Positions 17,282 to 27,222 are shown, numbered from the stretch's first letter. The stretch: DNA of 64,000 nucleotides from Methylobacterium tarhaniae (GCF_001043955.1 NZ_LABZ01000021.1:1-64000), one strand, 5' to 3'. Made by a program: numbers and translations. Notes: generated by a model not told the origin, from the sequence alone.

Positions 17282-18319
17282 CTACAATCTGCGCAGAGCC
17301 ACGCTCTCGATGCGGTGGCTCGCGCCCTTGGCGAGGATCAGGCTGGCGCGCTGGCGCGTCGGCACGATGTTGTCGCGCAGGTTCAGGAGGTTGATCCGGT
17401 TCCACAGCCCGTCGGCGATGGTGAGCGCCTCCTCCTCGCTGATCTCGGCATATTTGCGGAAATACGACAGCGGGTCGCGGAAGGCGGTGTTGCGCAGGCG
17501 CAGGAAGCGGTTGACGTACCAGCGGTGCAGGTCGTCCTCGTGGGCATCGAGGTAGACCGAGAAGTCGAAGAAATCCGACACGAAGGGGATCGCGGTGCCG
17601 TCCCGCGGCAGGCGGGCCGGCTGGAGCACGTTCAGCCCCTCGACGATCAGGATGTCGGGCCGGTCGACCACCGTGGTCTCCCCCGGCACCACGTCGTAGA
17701 CGAGGTGGGAGTAGAGCGGCGCCGCGACCTGGCGCTTGCCGGCCTTGATGTCGGCGAGGAAGCGCAGCAGCGTCGGGGTGTCGTAGCTCTCAGGAAATCC
17801 CTTGCGCTCCATCAGCCCGAGGCGGTTCAGCTCGGCATTCGGGAACAGGAAGCCGTCGGTGGTCACGAGGTCGACCTTCGGGGTGTTGGGCCAGCGGGCC
17901 AGCAGCGCCTTCAGCACCCGGGCGGTGGTCGACTTGCCGACCGCGACCGAGCCGGCGACCCCGATGATGTAGGGCACCTTCACCTCGCGCTCGGCGAGGA
18001 GGAAGCGCTGCGTCGCCTTGAACAGCCCCTGCGTCGCCGCGACGTAGAGCGAGAGCAGCCGCGACAGCGGCAGGTAGATCGCGATGACCTCCTCGAGCGA
18101 GATCGGGTCGTTCAGCGATTGCAGCCGCATCACGTCCTCGGCGGTGAGGGTGAGCGGCGTGTCGGCGCGTAAGTGCGCCCATTCCTCGCGGGCGAAGACC
18201 CGGTAGGGCGAGAGGTGGTCGGTCGCCTCGTCGAGGCTCGCCGCCAGCTGCGCCGCGCCGAGGGTCGGGGCCGGGCCGGCCCCGGTCAGACCGCCCTCGA
18301 TCATGCTGGCGTCGGTCAT
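17282..18319 (-). CDS. coaA: Pantothenate kinase, type I
   Basis: 345 residues, slightly longer than E. coli CoaA because of an N-terminal extension. It phosphorylates pantothenate in the first step of coenzyme A synthesis. The P-loop [12 protein letters not shown] is at about 120-131, followed by [10 protein letters not shown] and [11 protein letters not shown], which are CoaA hallmarks. Its ATG overlaps the hisE stop (ATGA), so it is translationally coupled to the histidine cluster, as is usual in alphaproteobacteria. Confidence 0.96.
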   Translation of the reverse strand: MTDASMIEGGLTGAGPAPTLGAAQLAASLDEATDHLSPYRVFAREEWAHLRADTPLTLTAEDVMRLQSLNDPISLEEVIAIYLPLSRLLSLYVAATQGLFKATQRFLLAEREVKVPYIIGVAGSVAVGKSTTARVLKALLARWPNTPKVDLVTTDGFLFPNAELNRLGLMERKGFPESYDTPTLLRFLADIKAGKRQVAAPLYSHLVYDVVPGETTVVDRPDILIVEGLNVLQPARLPRDGTAIPFVSDFFDFSVYLDAHEDDLHRWYVNRFLRLRNTAFRDPLSYFRKYAEISEEEALTIADGLWNRINLLNLRDNIVPTRQRASLILAKGASHRIESVALRRL

Positions 18320-18639
18320 GCCGGCCTCCTCGCCGCCTTCTCGGCGATGCCGCTCTGGGCGGTGCGCCGCTCCAGCTCCGCCATCACCGCCTCCAGCGGC
18401 ACTTCGGCGGCCCTGAGAACCACCAGCAGGTGGTAGAGCACGTCCGCCGCCTCGGCCGTCAGCCCGTCGCGGTCGCCCTGCACCGCGGCGATGGCGGCCT
18501 CGACGGCCTCCTCGCCGAGCTTCTTGGCCGGCCGGGCCGGCCCGCCGGCGACGAGCTTGGCGGTGTAGGATTCCTCCGGCGAGGCCGCGGCACGCTCGCG
18601 GACGATGCGGTCGAGGTCGGCGAGGGTGAAGGCGGTCAT
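18316..18639 (-). CDS. hisE: Phosphoribosyl-ATP diphosphatase
   Basis: 107 residues, normal for HisE. It hydrolyses phosphoribosyl-ATP to phosphoribosyl-AMP in step two of histidine synthesis. [14 protein letters not shown] and [13 protein letters not shown] carry the Glu/Asp residues of the all-alpha MazG-like pyrophosphatase fold. The MTAFTL start is preferred over an upstream ATG that adds a non-conserved tail. It follows hisF after 96 bases and overlaps coaA. Confidence 0.94.
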   Translation of the reverse strand: MTAFTLADLDRIVRERAAASPEESYTAKLVAGGPARPAKKLGEEAVEAAIAAVQGDRDGLTAEAADVLYHLLVVLRAAEVPLEAVMAELERRTAQSGIAEKAARRPA

Positions 18640-18735
18640 GCGGTTGCCGTGAATGTGTCCGGGTGAACCCTGGGGCCGGCCGTGCCGGGTGGTCAAGCGG
18701 CTTGCCCTCTCATGTCCCGCGGTGATTGCCGGCGA

Positions 18736-19518
18736 TCAGGGCGTCGGATCGAGCCGCATCGCCAAACCCGCCGCCGCCATGTGGGCCTTGGCCTCCGCGA
18801 CGGTGTGCTGGCCGAAGTGAAAGATCGAGGCGGCGAGCACCGCGCTCGCGCCGCCGTCGCGCACGCCCGCCACGAGGTCGTCGAGGCCGCCGACGCCGCC
18901 GGACGCGATCACCGGCACGTTGACCGCGTCGCTGATCGCCCGGGTCAGCCCGATGTCGTAGCCCGAGCGCATGCCGTCGCGGTCCATCGAGGTGACCAGC
19001 AGCTCGCCGGCCCCCTTCCCCGCCACGAGGCGGGCGAAGTCGATCGCGTCGATCCCGGTGGGCTTCCGGCCGCCATGGGTGAAGATCTCCCAGCGTGGAG
19101 CTTCGCCCTCGCCCGAGACCCGCTTGGCGTCGATCGCCACGACGATGCATTGCGCACCGAACTTCTCCGCCGCCCGCGCCACCAGGTCCGGGTCGTTCAC
19201 CGCCGCGGTGTTGATGGAGACCTTGTCGGCCCCGGCGAGCAGCAGGGTGCGGATGTCCTCGACCTTGCGCACCCCGCCGCCGACGGTGAGCGGCATGAAG
19301 CAGGCCTCCGCCGTGCGGCTCACCGCATCGAGCAGGATGCCCCGGTCCTCGTGGCTCGCCGTGATGTCGAGGAAGCACAGCTCGTCGGCCCCGGCGCAGT
19401 CATAGGCCTTGGCGGCCTCCACGGGATCGCCGGCGTCGCGCAGTTCGAGGAACTGCACGCCCTTGACGACGCGGCCGTCCTTGACGTCGAGGCAGGGGAT
19501 GATGCGGGTCTTGAGCAC
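18736..19518 (-). CDS. hisF: Imidazole glycerol phosphate synthase, cyclase subunit
   Basis: 260 residues starting at a GTG ([16 protein letters not shown]). The TIM-barrel subunit uses ammonia from HisH to turn PRFAR into imidazole glycerol phosphate and AICAR. Catalytic Asp residues lie in PCLDVKDG (about residue 11) and in the SMDRDGM loop. GGGVRKVED and [10 protein letters not shown] are the two phosphate-binding half-barrel motifs. It follows the DUF29 gene by 11 bases, so it depends on read-through from the his cluster. Confidence 0.97.
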   Translation of the reverse strand: MLKTRIIPCLDVKDGRVVKGVQFLELRDAGDPVEAAKAYDCAGADELCFLDITASHEDRGILLDAVSRTAEACFMPLTVGGGVRKVEDIRTLLLAGADKVSINTAAVNDPDLVARAAEKFGAQCIVVAIDAKRVSGEGEAPRWEIFTHGGRKPTGIDAIDFARLVAGKGAGELLVTSMDRDGMRSGYDIGLTRAISDAVNVPVIASGGVGGLDDLVAGVRDGGASAVLAASIFHFGQHTVAEAKAHMAAAGLAMRLDPTP

Positions 19519-19529
19519 GGGACGCTGGC

Positions 19530-19958
19530 TCACTCGTAGATGAACGGGCGAGTCATCGCCTCGTCGCGCGTGAAGGGACAGTCGATCGGAAAGATCGCCG
19601 GAGAGAGGCCGGTCTCGCGGATGGCATCGTGCCGCGCCTGCAGATAGGCGCGCTCGAACGCTTCGTCGAGGCGCGACTTCAGGCTTGGGTTGTCGGCGAT
19701 CGTCAGGCTCACATGCTTGCGATGCGTCGAGATCGAGACGGCCCAACTCGCGCAGCGATGGCTCGGCTGATGTTGCCACTTGAGTATGGGAAGCTGGACC
19801 AGTGCATAGAAGCTGACGAGGCGATTGAACTCAGAGCGACCCAAGCTCGCGATCTCCTCGGCCAGGTTCTCACGGTCGAGCACCGACAGATTGCCGGTGC
19901 GCAGAGCGGCGGCCTGCTCCATCGCCCAGCCGTAGATGTCGTCGGCATAGGCCGTCAT
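19530..19958 (-). CDS. DUF29 domain protein inserted in the his cluster
   Basis: 142 residues. [20 protein letters not shown] followed by [16 protein letters not shown] is the typical start of DUF29 proteins, which are widespread in cyanobacteria and alphaproteobacteria and functionally unknown. ILKWQHQP is a second family block. The frame is open for another 99 bases with a GTG at 20018, but the conserved start argues for 19958. Base composition looks a little less GC-rich than its neighbours. DUF29 genes often occur in multiple mobile-like copies, and its position between hisA and hisF suggests a later insertion that left the operon intact. Confidence 0.8.
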   Translation of the reverse strand: MTAYADDIYGWAMEQAAALRTGNLSVLDRENLAEEIASLGRSEFNRLVSFYALVQLPILKWQHQPSHRCASWAVSISTHRKHVSLTIADNPSLKSRLDEAFERAYLQARHDAIRETGLSPAIFPIDCPFTRDEAMTRPFIYE

Positions 19959-20075
19959 CGGCGGCGGGGAAGCCGGTCGGGCAGGAGTCGGCTTGGATTT
20001 ACGGGTCGCGGCGGTCACGTGTCTCACGCCTCCGGATAGCCGCCCCGATCCTATCACGGGGCGGTGCCCTCCGCC

Positions 20076-20837
20076 TCACGCCGTCGGCAGGCCCTTGCCC
20101 TGCGCGGCCTTGGCCCGCGCTATGGCAGCGAGCGCCTCCTTCGGGTCGATCCGGCCGTCGTAGAGCGCGCGGCCCGTGATGGCGCCGGCCAGCTTCGCGC
20201 AGTCCGGCTCCAGGATCCGGTGCACGTCCTCGATCGAGGCGAGTCCTCCGGAGGCGATCACCGGGATCTTGACTGCATCGGCGAGGCCCAGGGTCATCGG
20301 GATGTTGAGGCCCTTGAGGATGCCGTCGCGGGCGATGTCGGTGTAGATGATCGCGGCGACGCCGGCATCCTCGAACCGGCGGCCCAGCTCCTCCGCCGTC
20401 ACCGTCGAGGTCTTGGCCCAGCCTTCGACCGCGACACGCCCGTCCTTGGCGTCGATGCCGACGGCGATCTTGCCCGGGAAGCGGCGGGCCGCCTCGCGCA
20501 CGAAGGTCGGATCCTTCACGGCGGCGGTGCCGATGATGACCCGGCTGACGCCCTTGGCGAGCCAGCCCTCGACGGTGCGCATCTCGCGGATGCCGCCGCC
20601 GAGCTGGACCGGGATCGTCACCGCCGCCAGGATGGCGTCGACCGCCGCGGCGTTCATCGGCGCGCCCGCGAAGGCGCCGTCGAGGTCGACCACGTGGAGC
20701 CAGGAGAAGCCCTGCTCCTGGAACGTCGCGGCTTGCGCCGCCGGATCGTCGCTGAAGACGATGGCCTGCGCCATGTCGCCCTGCACCAGGCGGACGCAGC
20801 GCCCTTCCTTCAGATCAATGGCCGGAAACAGGATCAC
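20076..20837 (-). CDS. hisA: Phosphoribosylformimino-5-aminoimidazole carboxamide ribotide isomerase
   Basis: 253 residues, a TIM-barrel isomerase that opens the ribose ring of ProFAR to give [23 protein letters not shown] holds the first catalytic Asp, and IYTDIARDG holds the second. GGGIREMRT and [10 protein letters not shown] are the phosphate-binding motifs shared with HisF. It lies 44 bases after hisH and 117 before the DUF29 gene. Confidence 0.97.
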   Translation of the reverse strand: MILFPAIDLKEGRCVRLVQGDMAQAIVFSDDPAAQAATFQEQGFSWLHVVDLDGAFAGAPMNAAAVDAILAAVTIPVQLGGGIREMRTVEGWLAKGVSRVIIGTAAVKDPTFVREAARRFPGKIAVGIDAKDGRVAVEGWAKTSTVTAEELGRRFEDAGVAAIIYTDIARDGILKGLNIPMTLGLADAVKIPVIASGGLASIEDVHRILEPDCAKLAGAITGRALYDGRIDPKEALAAIARAKAAQGKGLPTA

Positions 20838-20881
20838 GCGTCGTCACCGCAAGGCTCGAGGGTGTGGAAGCGCAGGCCGCG

Positions 20882-21541
20882 TCAGGGGCGCCAGCGCAGG
20901 AAGTTGCCGATCAGCCGGAGCCCGAGGGTCTGGCTCTTCTCGGGATGGAACTGCGTGCCGGCGATGGTGCCGCGGGCCACCATGGCGGTGACCGCGCCGC
21001 CGTAATCGGCGGTCGCGACCACGTCGTCGGGTTCCGATGCCGCGAGCGCGTAGCTGTGCACGAAATAGGCGTGCAGCCCCTCCCCGCCCGTCGGGATGCC
21101 GTCGAGCAGCGCGTGCGGCCGGCGGGCCTGAAGCGTGTTCCAGCCCATATGGGGCACCTTCAGGCCCGGATCCGACGGCGTGATCGGTGCGACGTCGCCC
21201 GGGATCCAGCCGAGGCCCGGCGTGACCTCGTATTCGAGGCCGCGGCTCGCGAGCAGCTGCATGCCGACGCAGATGCCGAGGAACGGCCGGCCGCGGGCAT
21301 GCGCGGCGTGCGTCATCGCCTCGACCATGCCGGAGACGGCGTCGAGCCCCCGTCGGCAATCGGCATAGGCACCGACGCCCGGCAGCACGACCCGGTCGGC
21401 CGCCGCCACGATCTCCGGATCGGAGGTGACGAGGATGCGGGCATCGGTCCCGGTCTCGCGGGCCGCACGCTCGAAGGCCTTGGCGGCCGAGTGCAGGTTG
21501 CCGGAGCCGTAATCGATGATGGCGACGGTGTCCGCGCTCAA
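20882..21541 (-). CDS. hisH: Imidazole glycerol phosphate synthase, glutaminase subunit
   Basis: 219 residues, a class I glutamine amidotransferase that feeds ammonia to HisF. The nucleophile is Cys91 in [10 protein letters not shown], and the His-Glu pair is in TQFHPEKSQ near residue 195. The oxyanion strand PGVGAYADC is present. It precedes hisA and follows a DUF2628 gene. Confidence 0.97.
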   Translation of the reverse strand: MSADTVAIIDYGSGNLHSAAKAFERAARETGTDARILVTSDPEIVAAADRVVLPGVGAYADCRRGLDAVSGMVEAMTHAAHARGRPFLGICVGMQLLASRGLEYEVTPGLGWIPGDVAPITPSDPGLKVPHMGWNTLQARRPHALLDGIPTGGEGLHAYFVHSYALAASEPDDVVATADYGGAVTAMVARGTIAGTQFHPEKSQTLGLRLIGNFLRWRP

Positions 21542-21605
21542 CGGAGGTCCTCCCGGGTCGCGGTGGCTTGGATCAACGAGGCGTTCGTCAGGGTGGTTGC
21601 GGCGC

Positions 21606-22097
21606 TCACCGGGGGGCCTGCGCCTCGGGGAAGAGCCCGAGGGCCGGGCTCTCGGCGCGGGTGTTGGCCGGCGTCACCGCCCGAGGGGCGGCGGTCCCGA
21701 GACGGGTCCCCTCCTCTCGCAGCCAGCGGGCGACGAACTTCACCTCGGCCTCCCTGACGTCCGAGGCGGTCACCGCGTCGCGGATCGGGCGGCCGGTCCG
21801 GGCGTAGGTCCAGCGTCGCAGGGACGAGGCCTCGAGCCCGATGAGCCAGGACAGGAGTAAGGCGATCACGAAGCCCGCGACCGGACTCAACCCCAGGGTG
21901 AGACCGGCGACCCAGACCAGGATCTCGGCCGCGAGCACGATCAGCCCGGCAAGCCAGAGCCGGTGCCAGAAGAACCACAGCGCCGAGAACCAGAAGGCCG
22001 GCCAGACGAAGGCGTCCGGCACCAGCTTGGCGCGGTCGAGCGCCTCCGGCTCGCCGGGATCGACCTCGTCGGGCAGGTGCAGGGTGTAGGTGGTCAT
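21606..22097 (-). CDS. DUF2628 membrane protein within the his cluster
   Basis: 163 residues with three or four hydrophobic segments ([20 protein letters not shown], then two more up to about residue 95) and a polar C-terminal third. The [13 protein letters not shown] pattern is typical of DUF2628 proteins, which sit between hisB and hisH in many Hyphomicrobiales. Function is unknown. Co-transcription with the his genes is inferred from short spacing (30 bases to hisB, 64 to hisH). Confidence 0.85.
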   Translation of the reverse strand: MTTYTLHLPDEVDPGEPEALDRAKLVPDAFVWPAFWFSALWFFWHRLWLAGLIVLAAEILVWVAGLTLGLSPVAGFVIALLLSWLIGLEASSLRRWTYARTGRPIRDAVTASDVREAEVKFVARWLREEGTRLGTAAPRAVTPANTRAESPALGLFPEAQAPR

Positions 22098-22127
22098 CCG
22101 GCTCCCCCGAGCTCCGTCGTTGCGGCC

Positions 22128-22730
22128 CTAGAGCGAGCCTTTGGTCGATGGCACGCGACCGCCCTCGCGGGGATCGACCTCGACCGCGTGCCGCAAGGCA
22201 CGTGCCAGCCCCTTGTAGCAGCTCTCGGCGATGTGGTGCTGGTTGTCGCCGTACAGCGTCTCGACGTGCAGCGTGATCCCGGCATTCATCGCGAAGGCCT
22301 GGAACCACTCCCGCACCAGCTCGGTATCGAAGACGCCGATCTTCTCGCGGGCGAATTCGGTCCGGAACACCAGGAACGGCCGCCCCGAGATGTCGACGGC
22401 GACCCGGGTCAGTGCCTCGTCCATGGGCAGGTGCAGGTCGGCGTAGCGGCGAATGCCGCGCTTGTCGCCGAGCGCCTGGGCGAAGGCCTGGCCGAGCGCG
22501 ATGCCGCAATCCTCGGTGGTATGGTGCTGGTCGACGTGAAGGTCGCCCGTCACCTTGACCTCGAGGTCGAACAGGGCGTGCCGGGCGAGCAGCTCCAGCA
22601 TGTGGTCGAGGAAGCCGACTCCCGTCGCGATGCTGGCCCGGCCGGTGCCGTCGAGGGTGAGCGCGACGCTGACGTCGGTCTCGGCGGTGCGCCGGTCGAC
22701 GCGGCCTGCGCGGAGGGGGGTATCGGTCAT
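22128..22730 (-). CDS. hisB: Imidazoleglycerol-phosphate dehydratase
   Basis: 200 residues, the monofunctional HisB dehydratase (no phosphatase domain). The two metal-binding His clusters are [14 protein letters not shown] and [13 protein letters not shown], and [12 protein letters not shown] holds further manganese ligands. It makes imidazole-acetol phosphate and is the first gene of the cluster in this window. Its upstream region carries a strong hairpin (22758-22782) that could influence expression of the whole cluster. Confidence 0.97.
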   Translation of the reverse strand: MTDTPLRAGRVDRRTAETDVSVALTLDGTGRASIATGVGFLDHMLELLARHALFDLEVKVTGDLHVDQHHTTEDCGIALGQAFAQALGDKRGIRRYADLHLPMDEALTRVAVDISGRPFLVFRTEFAREKIGVFDTELVREWFQAFAMNAGITLHVETLYGDNQHHIAESCYKGLARALRHAVEVDPREGGRVPSTKGSL

Positions 22731-22757
22731 CGTGGGAGACGGGCTGCCAATGGAAAC

Positions 22758-22782
22758 GGGCTGCCTTGTTAAAAGGCAGCCC
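22758..22782 (-). promoter_or_regulatory. Hairpin in the hisB leader
   Basis: Arms GGGCTGCCTT and AAGGCAGCCC form a perfect 10-bp stem with a 5-base loop, 28 bases before the hisB start. No T-run follows on either strand, so it is either an mRNA-stabilising leader hairpin or part of a regulatory structure. Confidence 0.5.
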
Positions 22783-22935
22783 GCGGAAACGCCAGAGGGG
22801 ATGCGGGCTTTACACCCCGCCCGCTGACCCCGGGACGCGCAGCGGCGTCGTACGACATCCGATTCACCGCTTCGCGATGCGGGTTTCGGCGTCGCTCAGG
22901 CGTGTGGAGCCTCCGGCTCCCCTGCGCGGGCTTGC

Positions 22936-22973
22936 GATACCAGTTCCGGAAGGAAGCGTCCGGAACCGGTATC
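22936..22973. terminator. Inverted repeat at the end of mtnP
   Basis: Arms GATACCAGTTCCGGA and TCCGGAACCGGTATC pair at 14 of 15 positions around an 8-base loop and overlap the mtnP stop codon. It is probably a 3' end hairpin. GATACC-GTTCCGG palindromes look like a repetitive intergenic element. Confidence 0.55.
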
Positions 22974-23850
22974 ACACGTCCGCCAGCACCCGGGCGCAGA
23001 TCGCATCCAGCTTCGCCATCAGCGCCGGGTCGCGATGGGTCGGCGCGGTCATGATCGCGCCATCGAGCGCCCGGTCGGAGCCCGCCGGGCAGGGCTCGCG
23101 CTCGGTGGGCAAGTCGCGGGCGAGCCGGCTCACCAGGCGGGCGGCCTTCGCGGCGTTGGCGCGGGCCACCGCCACCACGGCGGCGACGTCGACGGCGCCG
23201 TGCTCCGGGTGCCAGCAATCGAAGTCGGTCACCATGGCGATGGTGGCGTAGGTGATCTCGGCCTCGCGGGCGAGCTTGGCCTCCGGCATGTTGGTCATGC
23301 CGATCACGTCGTAGCCCTGCGCCTTGTAGGTGAGCGACTCGGCGTAGGAGGAGAATTGCGGCCCCTCCATGCAGACGTAAGTTCCGCCCTTCCGGACCGC
23401 GATCTCCTCGGCCTCCGCCGCGGCGAGGATGCGGGCCTGGAGGCCCGGGCCGACCGGATGGGCCATCGAGACGTGGGCGACGCAGCCATTGCCGAAGAAC
23501 GACGAGGTCCGGCCGACGGTTCGGTCGACGAACTGGTCGACGAGCACGAACAGGCCCGGATAGAGCTCCTGACGGAACGAGCCGCAGGCCGAGAGCGCCA
23601 CGATGTCGGTGACGCCGGCGCGCTTGAGCACGTCGATATTGGCCCGGTAGTCGATGCCGGACGGCGAGAGCCGGTGGCCGCGTCCGTGGCGCGCCAGGAA
23701 CACCACCGGGGTCTCGCCGATCCGGCCGATGCGCAGGGCATCCGACGGCTCGCCCCAGGGTGAAGCGACGCGTTCCTCGCGCACGTCCTCCAGCCCGGGC
23801 AGGTCGTAGACGCCCGACCCGCCGATCACTCCGAGCACGGCCTTGACCAT
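22972..23850 (-). CDS. mtnP: S-methyl-5'-thioadenosine phosphorylase
   Basis: 292 residues. It splits methylthioadenosine into adenine and methylthioribose phosphate, recycling the by-product of polyamine and SAM chemistry. GVIGGSGVYDLPGL binds phosphate, and FLARHGRGHRLSPS with YVCMEGPQFSSYAE are family blocks. IGMTNMPEAKLAREAEITYATIAMVTDFDCW (given as a landmark in part) carries the base-binding Asp. It starts after a terminator-like hairpin, so it is probably transcribed alone. It ends in an inverted repeat ahead of hisB. Confidence 0.95.
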   Translation of the reverse strand: MVKAVLGVIGGSGVYDLPGLEDVREERVASPWGEPSDALRIGRIGETPVVFLARHGRGHRLSPSGIDYRANIDVLKRAGVTDIVALSACGSFRQELYPGLFVLVDQFVDRTVGRTSSFFGNGCVAHVSMAHPVGPGLQARILAAAEAEEIAVRKGGTYVCMEGPQFSSYAESLTYKAQGYDVIGMTNMPEAKLAREAEITYATIAMVTDFDCWHPEHGAVDVAAVVAVARANAAKAARLVSRLARDLPTEREPCPAGSDRALDGAIMTAPTHRDPALMAKLDAICARVLADV

Positions 23851-23870
23851 CAGGGTTCTCCTGTAACGAA

Positions 23871-23892
23871 AGAGGCCCCTTGCGGGGCCTCT
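23871..23892 (-). terminator. Terminator-like hairpin after petC
   Basis: Arms AGAGGCCCC and GGGGCCTCT form a perfect stem with a 4-base loop. On the minus strand TTTCG follows. It probably separates the petABC transcript from mtnP. Confidence 0.65.
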
Positions 23893-23906
23893 GGAAGGGA
23901 TGGCGT

Positions 23907-24010
23907 CTGAAGCAGCGGCCGATCGCGTTGCGATCGGGTGCTGCTTCAGGCCTTTGATTTTACCGCATTTTCTGCAGCGAACCGGCATCCGCTTCGTCGG
24001 AAGATGCTCC
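23907..24010. repeat. Intergenic mosaic-type repeat between petC and mtnP
   Basis: A long hairpin (CTGAAGCAGC ... GCTGCTTCAG, 23907-23949, with an inner GATCGC/GCGATC stem) is joined to a CTGCAGCGAACCGGCATCCG-type segment (to about 24010). The second part resembles the repeats at 47994 and 56448. Composite elements of this kind are known in rhizobia as intergenic mosaic elements. Assignment here is by resemblance. Confidence 0.5.
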
Positions 24011-24014
24011 AGCG

Positions 24015-24941
24015 TCAGCTGGTCTTGTGCAGCTCGGGCTGCAGCCCGTGCGTCTCGCCGCCGACATCGGACCAGATCTTCTTCTTCACGTAGTAGAGCA
24101 GGCCGGCCAGGACAAGCAGGAAGAGGATCGCCCGCAGGCCCAGCGACTTCCGTGCCAGGAGGTGCGGCTCGGCCGTCCACATCAGGAAGGCGGTCACGTC
24201 GCGGGAATACTGGTCGACCGTCTCCGGCACGACCGGCTTGCCGTCGGCGCCCTTGGCGTAGGTCACCTGACCGTCGCTGAGGGGCTTGGGCATCGCGATG
24301 ACGTGGCCCGGATAAAACTCGTTGTAGTGGCCGCCCGGCGGTACGGTCACGTCCTTCGGCGGCTCGTCCTTGTAGCCGTTGAGGAGGGCGTGGATGTAGT
24401 CGGGACCCTGCTCGGTATAGCCGACGAAGGGCAGCCAATCGATGATGAACCACAGGCCGCCGCGGGCGAAGGTGCGGGCCTTGGCCATCAGCGACAGGTC
24501 CGGCGGTGCCTTGCCGCCATTGGCGGCGGCCGCGGCCTGGTCGTTCGGGAACGGCGCCGGGATCTTGTCGGCCGGGCGGCCGGGCCGCTCGAACATGTCG
24601 CCGGAATCGTTCGGGCCGTCCTTGACCTTGTACTCGGCCGCCAGCGCCTTGACCTGGGCGGCGGAGAAGTCGGGCCCGCCCTCCTCACCGAGGTTGCGGA
24701 AGCGGACGTAGCTCAGGCTGTGGCAGTTCGCGCAGACCTCGCGGTAGACCTGGAAGCCGCGCTGCAGCTGCGCCTGGTCGAAGGTGCCGAACATCCCCGA
24801 GAAGGTCCACTTCTCGCGGTGCGGCAGCGGCCCGCCCTCCGCCGCCGAGGCGGCGCCGGCCGACAGGAACGTGGCGAAGGCAGCCGCCAGGAGAGCACGT
24901 GTGCCGAGAGCGCGTGTGCCGAGAGCGCGTGTTCTGATCAT
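24015..24941 (-). CDS. petC: Cytochrome c1 of the bc1 complex
   Basis: 308 residues. It carries electrons from the Rieske protein to soluble cytochrome c at the periplasmic face. A signal peptide (about 1-34) leads to the heme site CANCHS (Cys70, Cys73, His74). A C-terminal membrane anchor (LGLRAILFLLVLAGLLYYV) precedes the tail. The MIRTRAL start is preferred over an ATG 81 bases upstream. Oddly, the signal peptide begins with a threefold RTRALG/GTRAL repeat encoded by 15-base tandem copies. It is the last gene of petABC, 90 bases after petB. Confidence 0.95.
   Translation of the reverse strand: MIRTRALGTRALGTRALLAAAFATFLSAGAASAAEGGPLPHREKWTFSGMFGTFDQAQLQRGFQVYREVCANCHSLSYVRFRNLGEEGGPDFSAAQVKALAAEYKVKDGPNDSGDMFERPGRPADKIPAPFPNDQAAAAANGGKAPPDLSLMAKARTFARGGLWFIIDWLPFVGYTEQGPDYIHALLNGYKDEPPKDVTVPPGGHYNEFYPGHVIAMPKPLSDGQVTYAKGADGKPVVPETVDQYSRDVTAFLMWTAEPHLLARKSLGLRAILFLLVLAGLLYYVKKKIWSDVGGETHGLQPELHKTS
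24891..24935 (-). repeat. Threefold 15-base tandem repeat in the petC signal peptide
   Basis: Units at 24891-24905, 24906-24920 and 24921-24935 differ at only a few bases (GAGAGCGCGTGTGCC-like on the plus strand). They encode a repeated five-residue TRALG block in the n-region of the cytochrome c1 signal peptide. Confidence 0.9.
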
Positions 24942-25031
24942 TCCCCTCGATGCCCCTTGCGGCGTCGTCGTTGCGTCGTGTCGAGGGGCGCGGCGGATGC
25001 CTCCCGCAGCCGCCGCGCCCATGCGTGTCGA

Positions 25032-26318
25032 TCAGCCCTTGGTCGGGGGTGCGGCGGTGGCGCCGGCCGGGATGCCGGAGGAGCCGACCTGCTTGCCCGG
25101 GCCGGTGACGCTCTCGAGGATCGAGCCCGGCAGGGGCTTCGGGGTCTCGAAGAGGCCGACCAGCGGCATCACGATCAGGAAGTGGGCGAAGTAGTAGAAG
25201 GTGGCGATGCGCGAGGCCAGGACGTAGCCGCCCTCCGGGGGCTTCGAGCCGAGCCAGCCGAGCAGGAAGCAGCAGAAGATGAAGACCCAGAAGAACTGGC
25301 GGTAGATCGGCCGGTAGTTGGCCGAGCGGACCCGCGAGGTGTCGAGCCACGGCGCCAGCGCCAGGATGATCACCGCGCCGAACATCAGGATCACGCCGCC
25401 GAGCTTGTCCGGCACCGCGCGCAGGATGGCGTAGAAGGGCAGGAAGTACCACTCGGGCACGATATGCGCCGGCGTCACGGCGGGGTTCGCCGGGATGTAG
25501 TTGTCGGCGTGGCCGAGGTAGTTCGGCTGCAGGAAGATCCAGTAGGCGAAGAAGGCGAAGAACACCACCACCGCGAACACGTCCTTGATGGTCGCGTAGG
25601 GGGTGAAGGGCACGGCGTCCTTGCCGGACTTGATCGGGATCCCGGTCGGGTTGTTCTGGCCCGTGACGTGCAGCGCCCAGACGTGCAGGACGACGACGCC
25701 GGCGATCATGAACGGCAGCAGGTAGTGCAGCGAGAAGAAGCGGTTGATGGTCGGGTTGCCGACCGAGTAGCCGCCCCAGAGCAGGCTCTGGATCGTGTCG
25801 CCCACGACCGGGATCGCCGCCAAGATGTTGGTGATGACGGTGGCGCCCCAGAACGACATCTGGCCCCACGGCAGGGTGTAGCCGAGGAACGCGGTCGCCA
25901 TCATCAGCAGGTAGATGATCACGCCGAGGATGTAGAGCACCTCCCGCGGGGCCTTGTAGGACCCGTAATAGAGGTTGCGGAACATGTGCACGTACACCGC
26001 GATGAAGAACATCGAGGCGCCGTTGGCGTGCATGTAGCGCAGCAGCCAGCCGTAGTTCACGTCGCGCATGATGTGCTCGACGGAGTTGAACGCCTCGGTG
26101 GCCGAGGGCTGGTAGTGCATCGCCAGCCAGACGCCGGTGATGATCTGCGAGCCCAGCATCGCGATCAGGATCGCGCCGAACGTCCAGAAGTAGTTCAGGT
26201 TGCGCGGAACCGGGAAGGCGATGAACGAGGAATGGACCAGGCCTGCGATCGGCAGCCGGGCCTCGAACCACTTCGCGAAGCGGCTCTTGGGAACGTAGGT
26301 TGTGGCGTGTGCGCTCAT
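25032..26318 (-). CDS. petB: Cytochrome b of the bc1 complex
   Basis: 428 residues with eight or more membrane helices. It oxidises ubiquinol and pumps protons through the Q cycle. Visible landmarks are GSLLRYMHA-like heme-binding helices ([15 protein letters not shown]), the second pair of histidines in helix D ([10 protein letters not shown]), and the Qo-site [13 protein letters not shown] motif. It lies 40 bases after petA and 90 before petC, in one transcript. Confidence 0.97.
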   Translation of the reverse strand: MSAHATTYVPKSRFAKWFEARLPIAGLVHSSFIAFPVPRNLNYFWTFGAILIAMLGSQIITGVWLAMHYQPSATEAFNSVEHIMRDVNYGWLLRYMHANGASMFFIAVYVHMFRNLYYGSYKAPREVLYILGVIIYLLMMATAFLGYTLPWGQMSFWGATVITNILAAIPVVGDTIQSLLWGGYSVGNPTINRFFSLHYLLPFMIAGVVVLHVWALHVTGQNNPTGIPIKSGKDAVPFTPYATIKDVFAVVVFFAFFAYWIFLQPNYLGHADNYIPANPAVTPAHIVPEWYFLPFYAILRAVPDKLGGVILMFGAVIILALAPWLDTSRVRSANYRPIYRQFFWVFIFCCFLLGWLGSKPPEGGYVLASRIATFYYFAHFLIVMPLVGLFETPKPLPGSILESVTGPGKQVGSSGIPAGATAAPPTKG

Positions 26319-26358
26319 GGGGCAGCCCGCGTCTGACGTTGCTTCACGATCGGCTTGA

Positions 26359-26922
26359 TCAGGCGGTGGCGCCTTCGCCGATGCGGACCTTGGTGTCGCC
26401 CTGGAAGGCGTAGGGCGGGATCGGCAGGTTGATCGGCGCCGGGCCGCGGGTGACGCGTCCGACGGCGTCGAACTGCGAGCCGTGGCAGGGGCAGGCCCAG
26501 CCTTCCAGGCCGTTGGCGTTGGCGATCGGCACGCAGCCGAGATGGGTGCAGTTGCCGTAGGCGACGAGCCAGCGCTCGTGGCCCTCCTTGACGCGGCCGA
26601 GGAACGGCGCCGGGTCGATCAGGCTGGCCGGGGCGACCGCCTTCATGTCGGCGACTTCCTTCTCCGTGAGATGGCGCACGAAGATCAGCTTGCCGCGCCA
26701 GAACACGTTGACGATCTGGCCGTCGGCGATCGGCGTGAGGTCGACGTCGATCGGCGCACCGGCCGCGATCGTGTCGGCGTCGGGGGCCATCGAGGCGACG
26801 AAGGGCCAGGCGAGAGCGGCGGCCCCGACCACGGCGCCCGCGCCGGTGGCGAGGAACAGGAAGTCCCGGCGGGTCGTCCCGTGGGGATGCGCGGCGTCGG
26901 ATGGGGCGACGGTGGTGGCCAA
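26359..26922 (-). CDS. petA: Ubiquinol-cytochrome c reductase, Rieske iron-sulfur subunit
   Basis: 187 residues starting at a TTG preceded by GGGAG. The frame is open further up, but [20 protein letters not shown] is the normal alphaproteobacterial start. A twin-arginine signal anchor (RR at 18-19, then a hydrophobic helix to about 45) exports the folded cluster. The [2Fe-2S] ligands are in CTHLGC (Cys125, His127, Cys130) and CPCHG (Cys144, Cys146, His147), with the disulfide pair intact. It is the first gene of petABC. Confidence 0.95.
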   Translation of the reverse strand: MATTVAPSDAAHPHGTTRRDFLFLATGAGAVVGAAALAWPFVASMAPDADTIAAGAPIDVDLTPIADGQIVNVFWRGKLIFVRHLTEKEVADMKAVAPASLIDPAPFLGRVKEGHERWLVAYGNCTHLGCVPIANANGLEGWACPCHGSQFDAVGRVTRGPAPINLPIPPYAFQGDTKVRIGEGATA

Positions 26923-27222
26923 GTTCCGGCTCTCCCGAGAGATCGTTGACGGCGGCGGGCCGCCGCTTGCGCGGCGCAAGGCGTCGAGGCCCGCTGAAAC
27001 GGCTGGAGGGGTTCTCGTTCCCCGATCCTGCCGGACCGAAGCACCTCCCCACTCGTGGCGGCAATGCGACCGGGCGTCGCCGCGCGGGTAGCTCTGTTGC
27101 ACGGCCAAGCCCCGGAATAAAGGGCGAAAAGGCGGCTGGATCCAGAGGAATTCCAGATTCCCGACCGGTGTGTTCTCAGGTGCCGGGACGGCTCGGACGG
27201 GCCGTCCCGATCCCCCGCGGAC
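26923..27222. other. Gap before petA with the end of the MFS transcript
   Basis: 300 bases without a credible gene. It must contain the petABC promoter. Its far end holds the MFS terminator hairpin. An AACG-N15-GTTCC pattern near 27000 is one base short of the EcfG spacing, so I do not call it. Confidence 0.6.
27185..27208 (-). terminator. Hairpin after the MFS gene
   Basis: Arms GGGACGGC and GCCGTCCC pair perfectly around an 8-base loop, 15 bases after the MFS stop codon. No T-run follows. Confidence 0.5.

Noticed and set aside
24027..26336. A 769-codon plus-strand open frame opposite petB and petC
   Set aside because: Antisense to clearly functional cytochrome genes, with no recognisable domain.
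26990..27025. An EcfG promoter upstream of petA
   Set aside because: AACG-N15-GTTCC has a spacer one base shorter than the accepted 16-17 and points the right way only on the minus strand. It is too weak to call.
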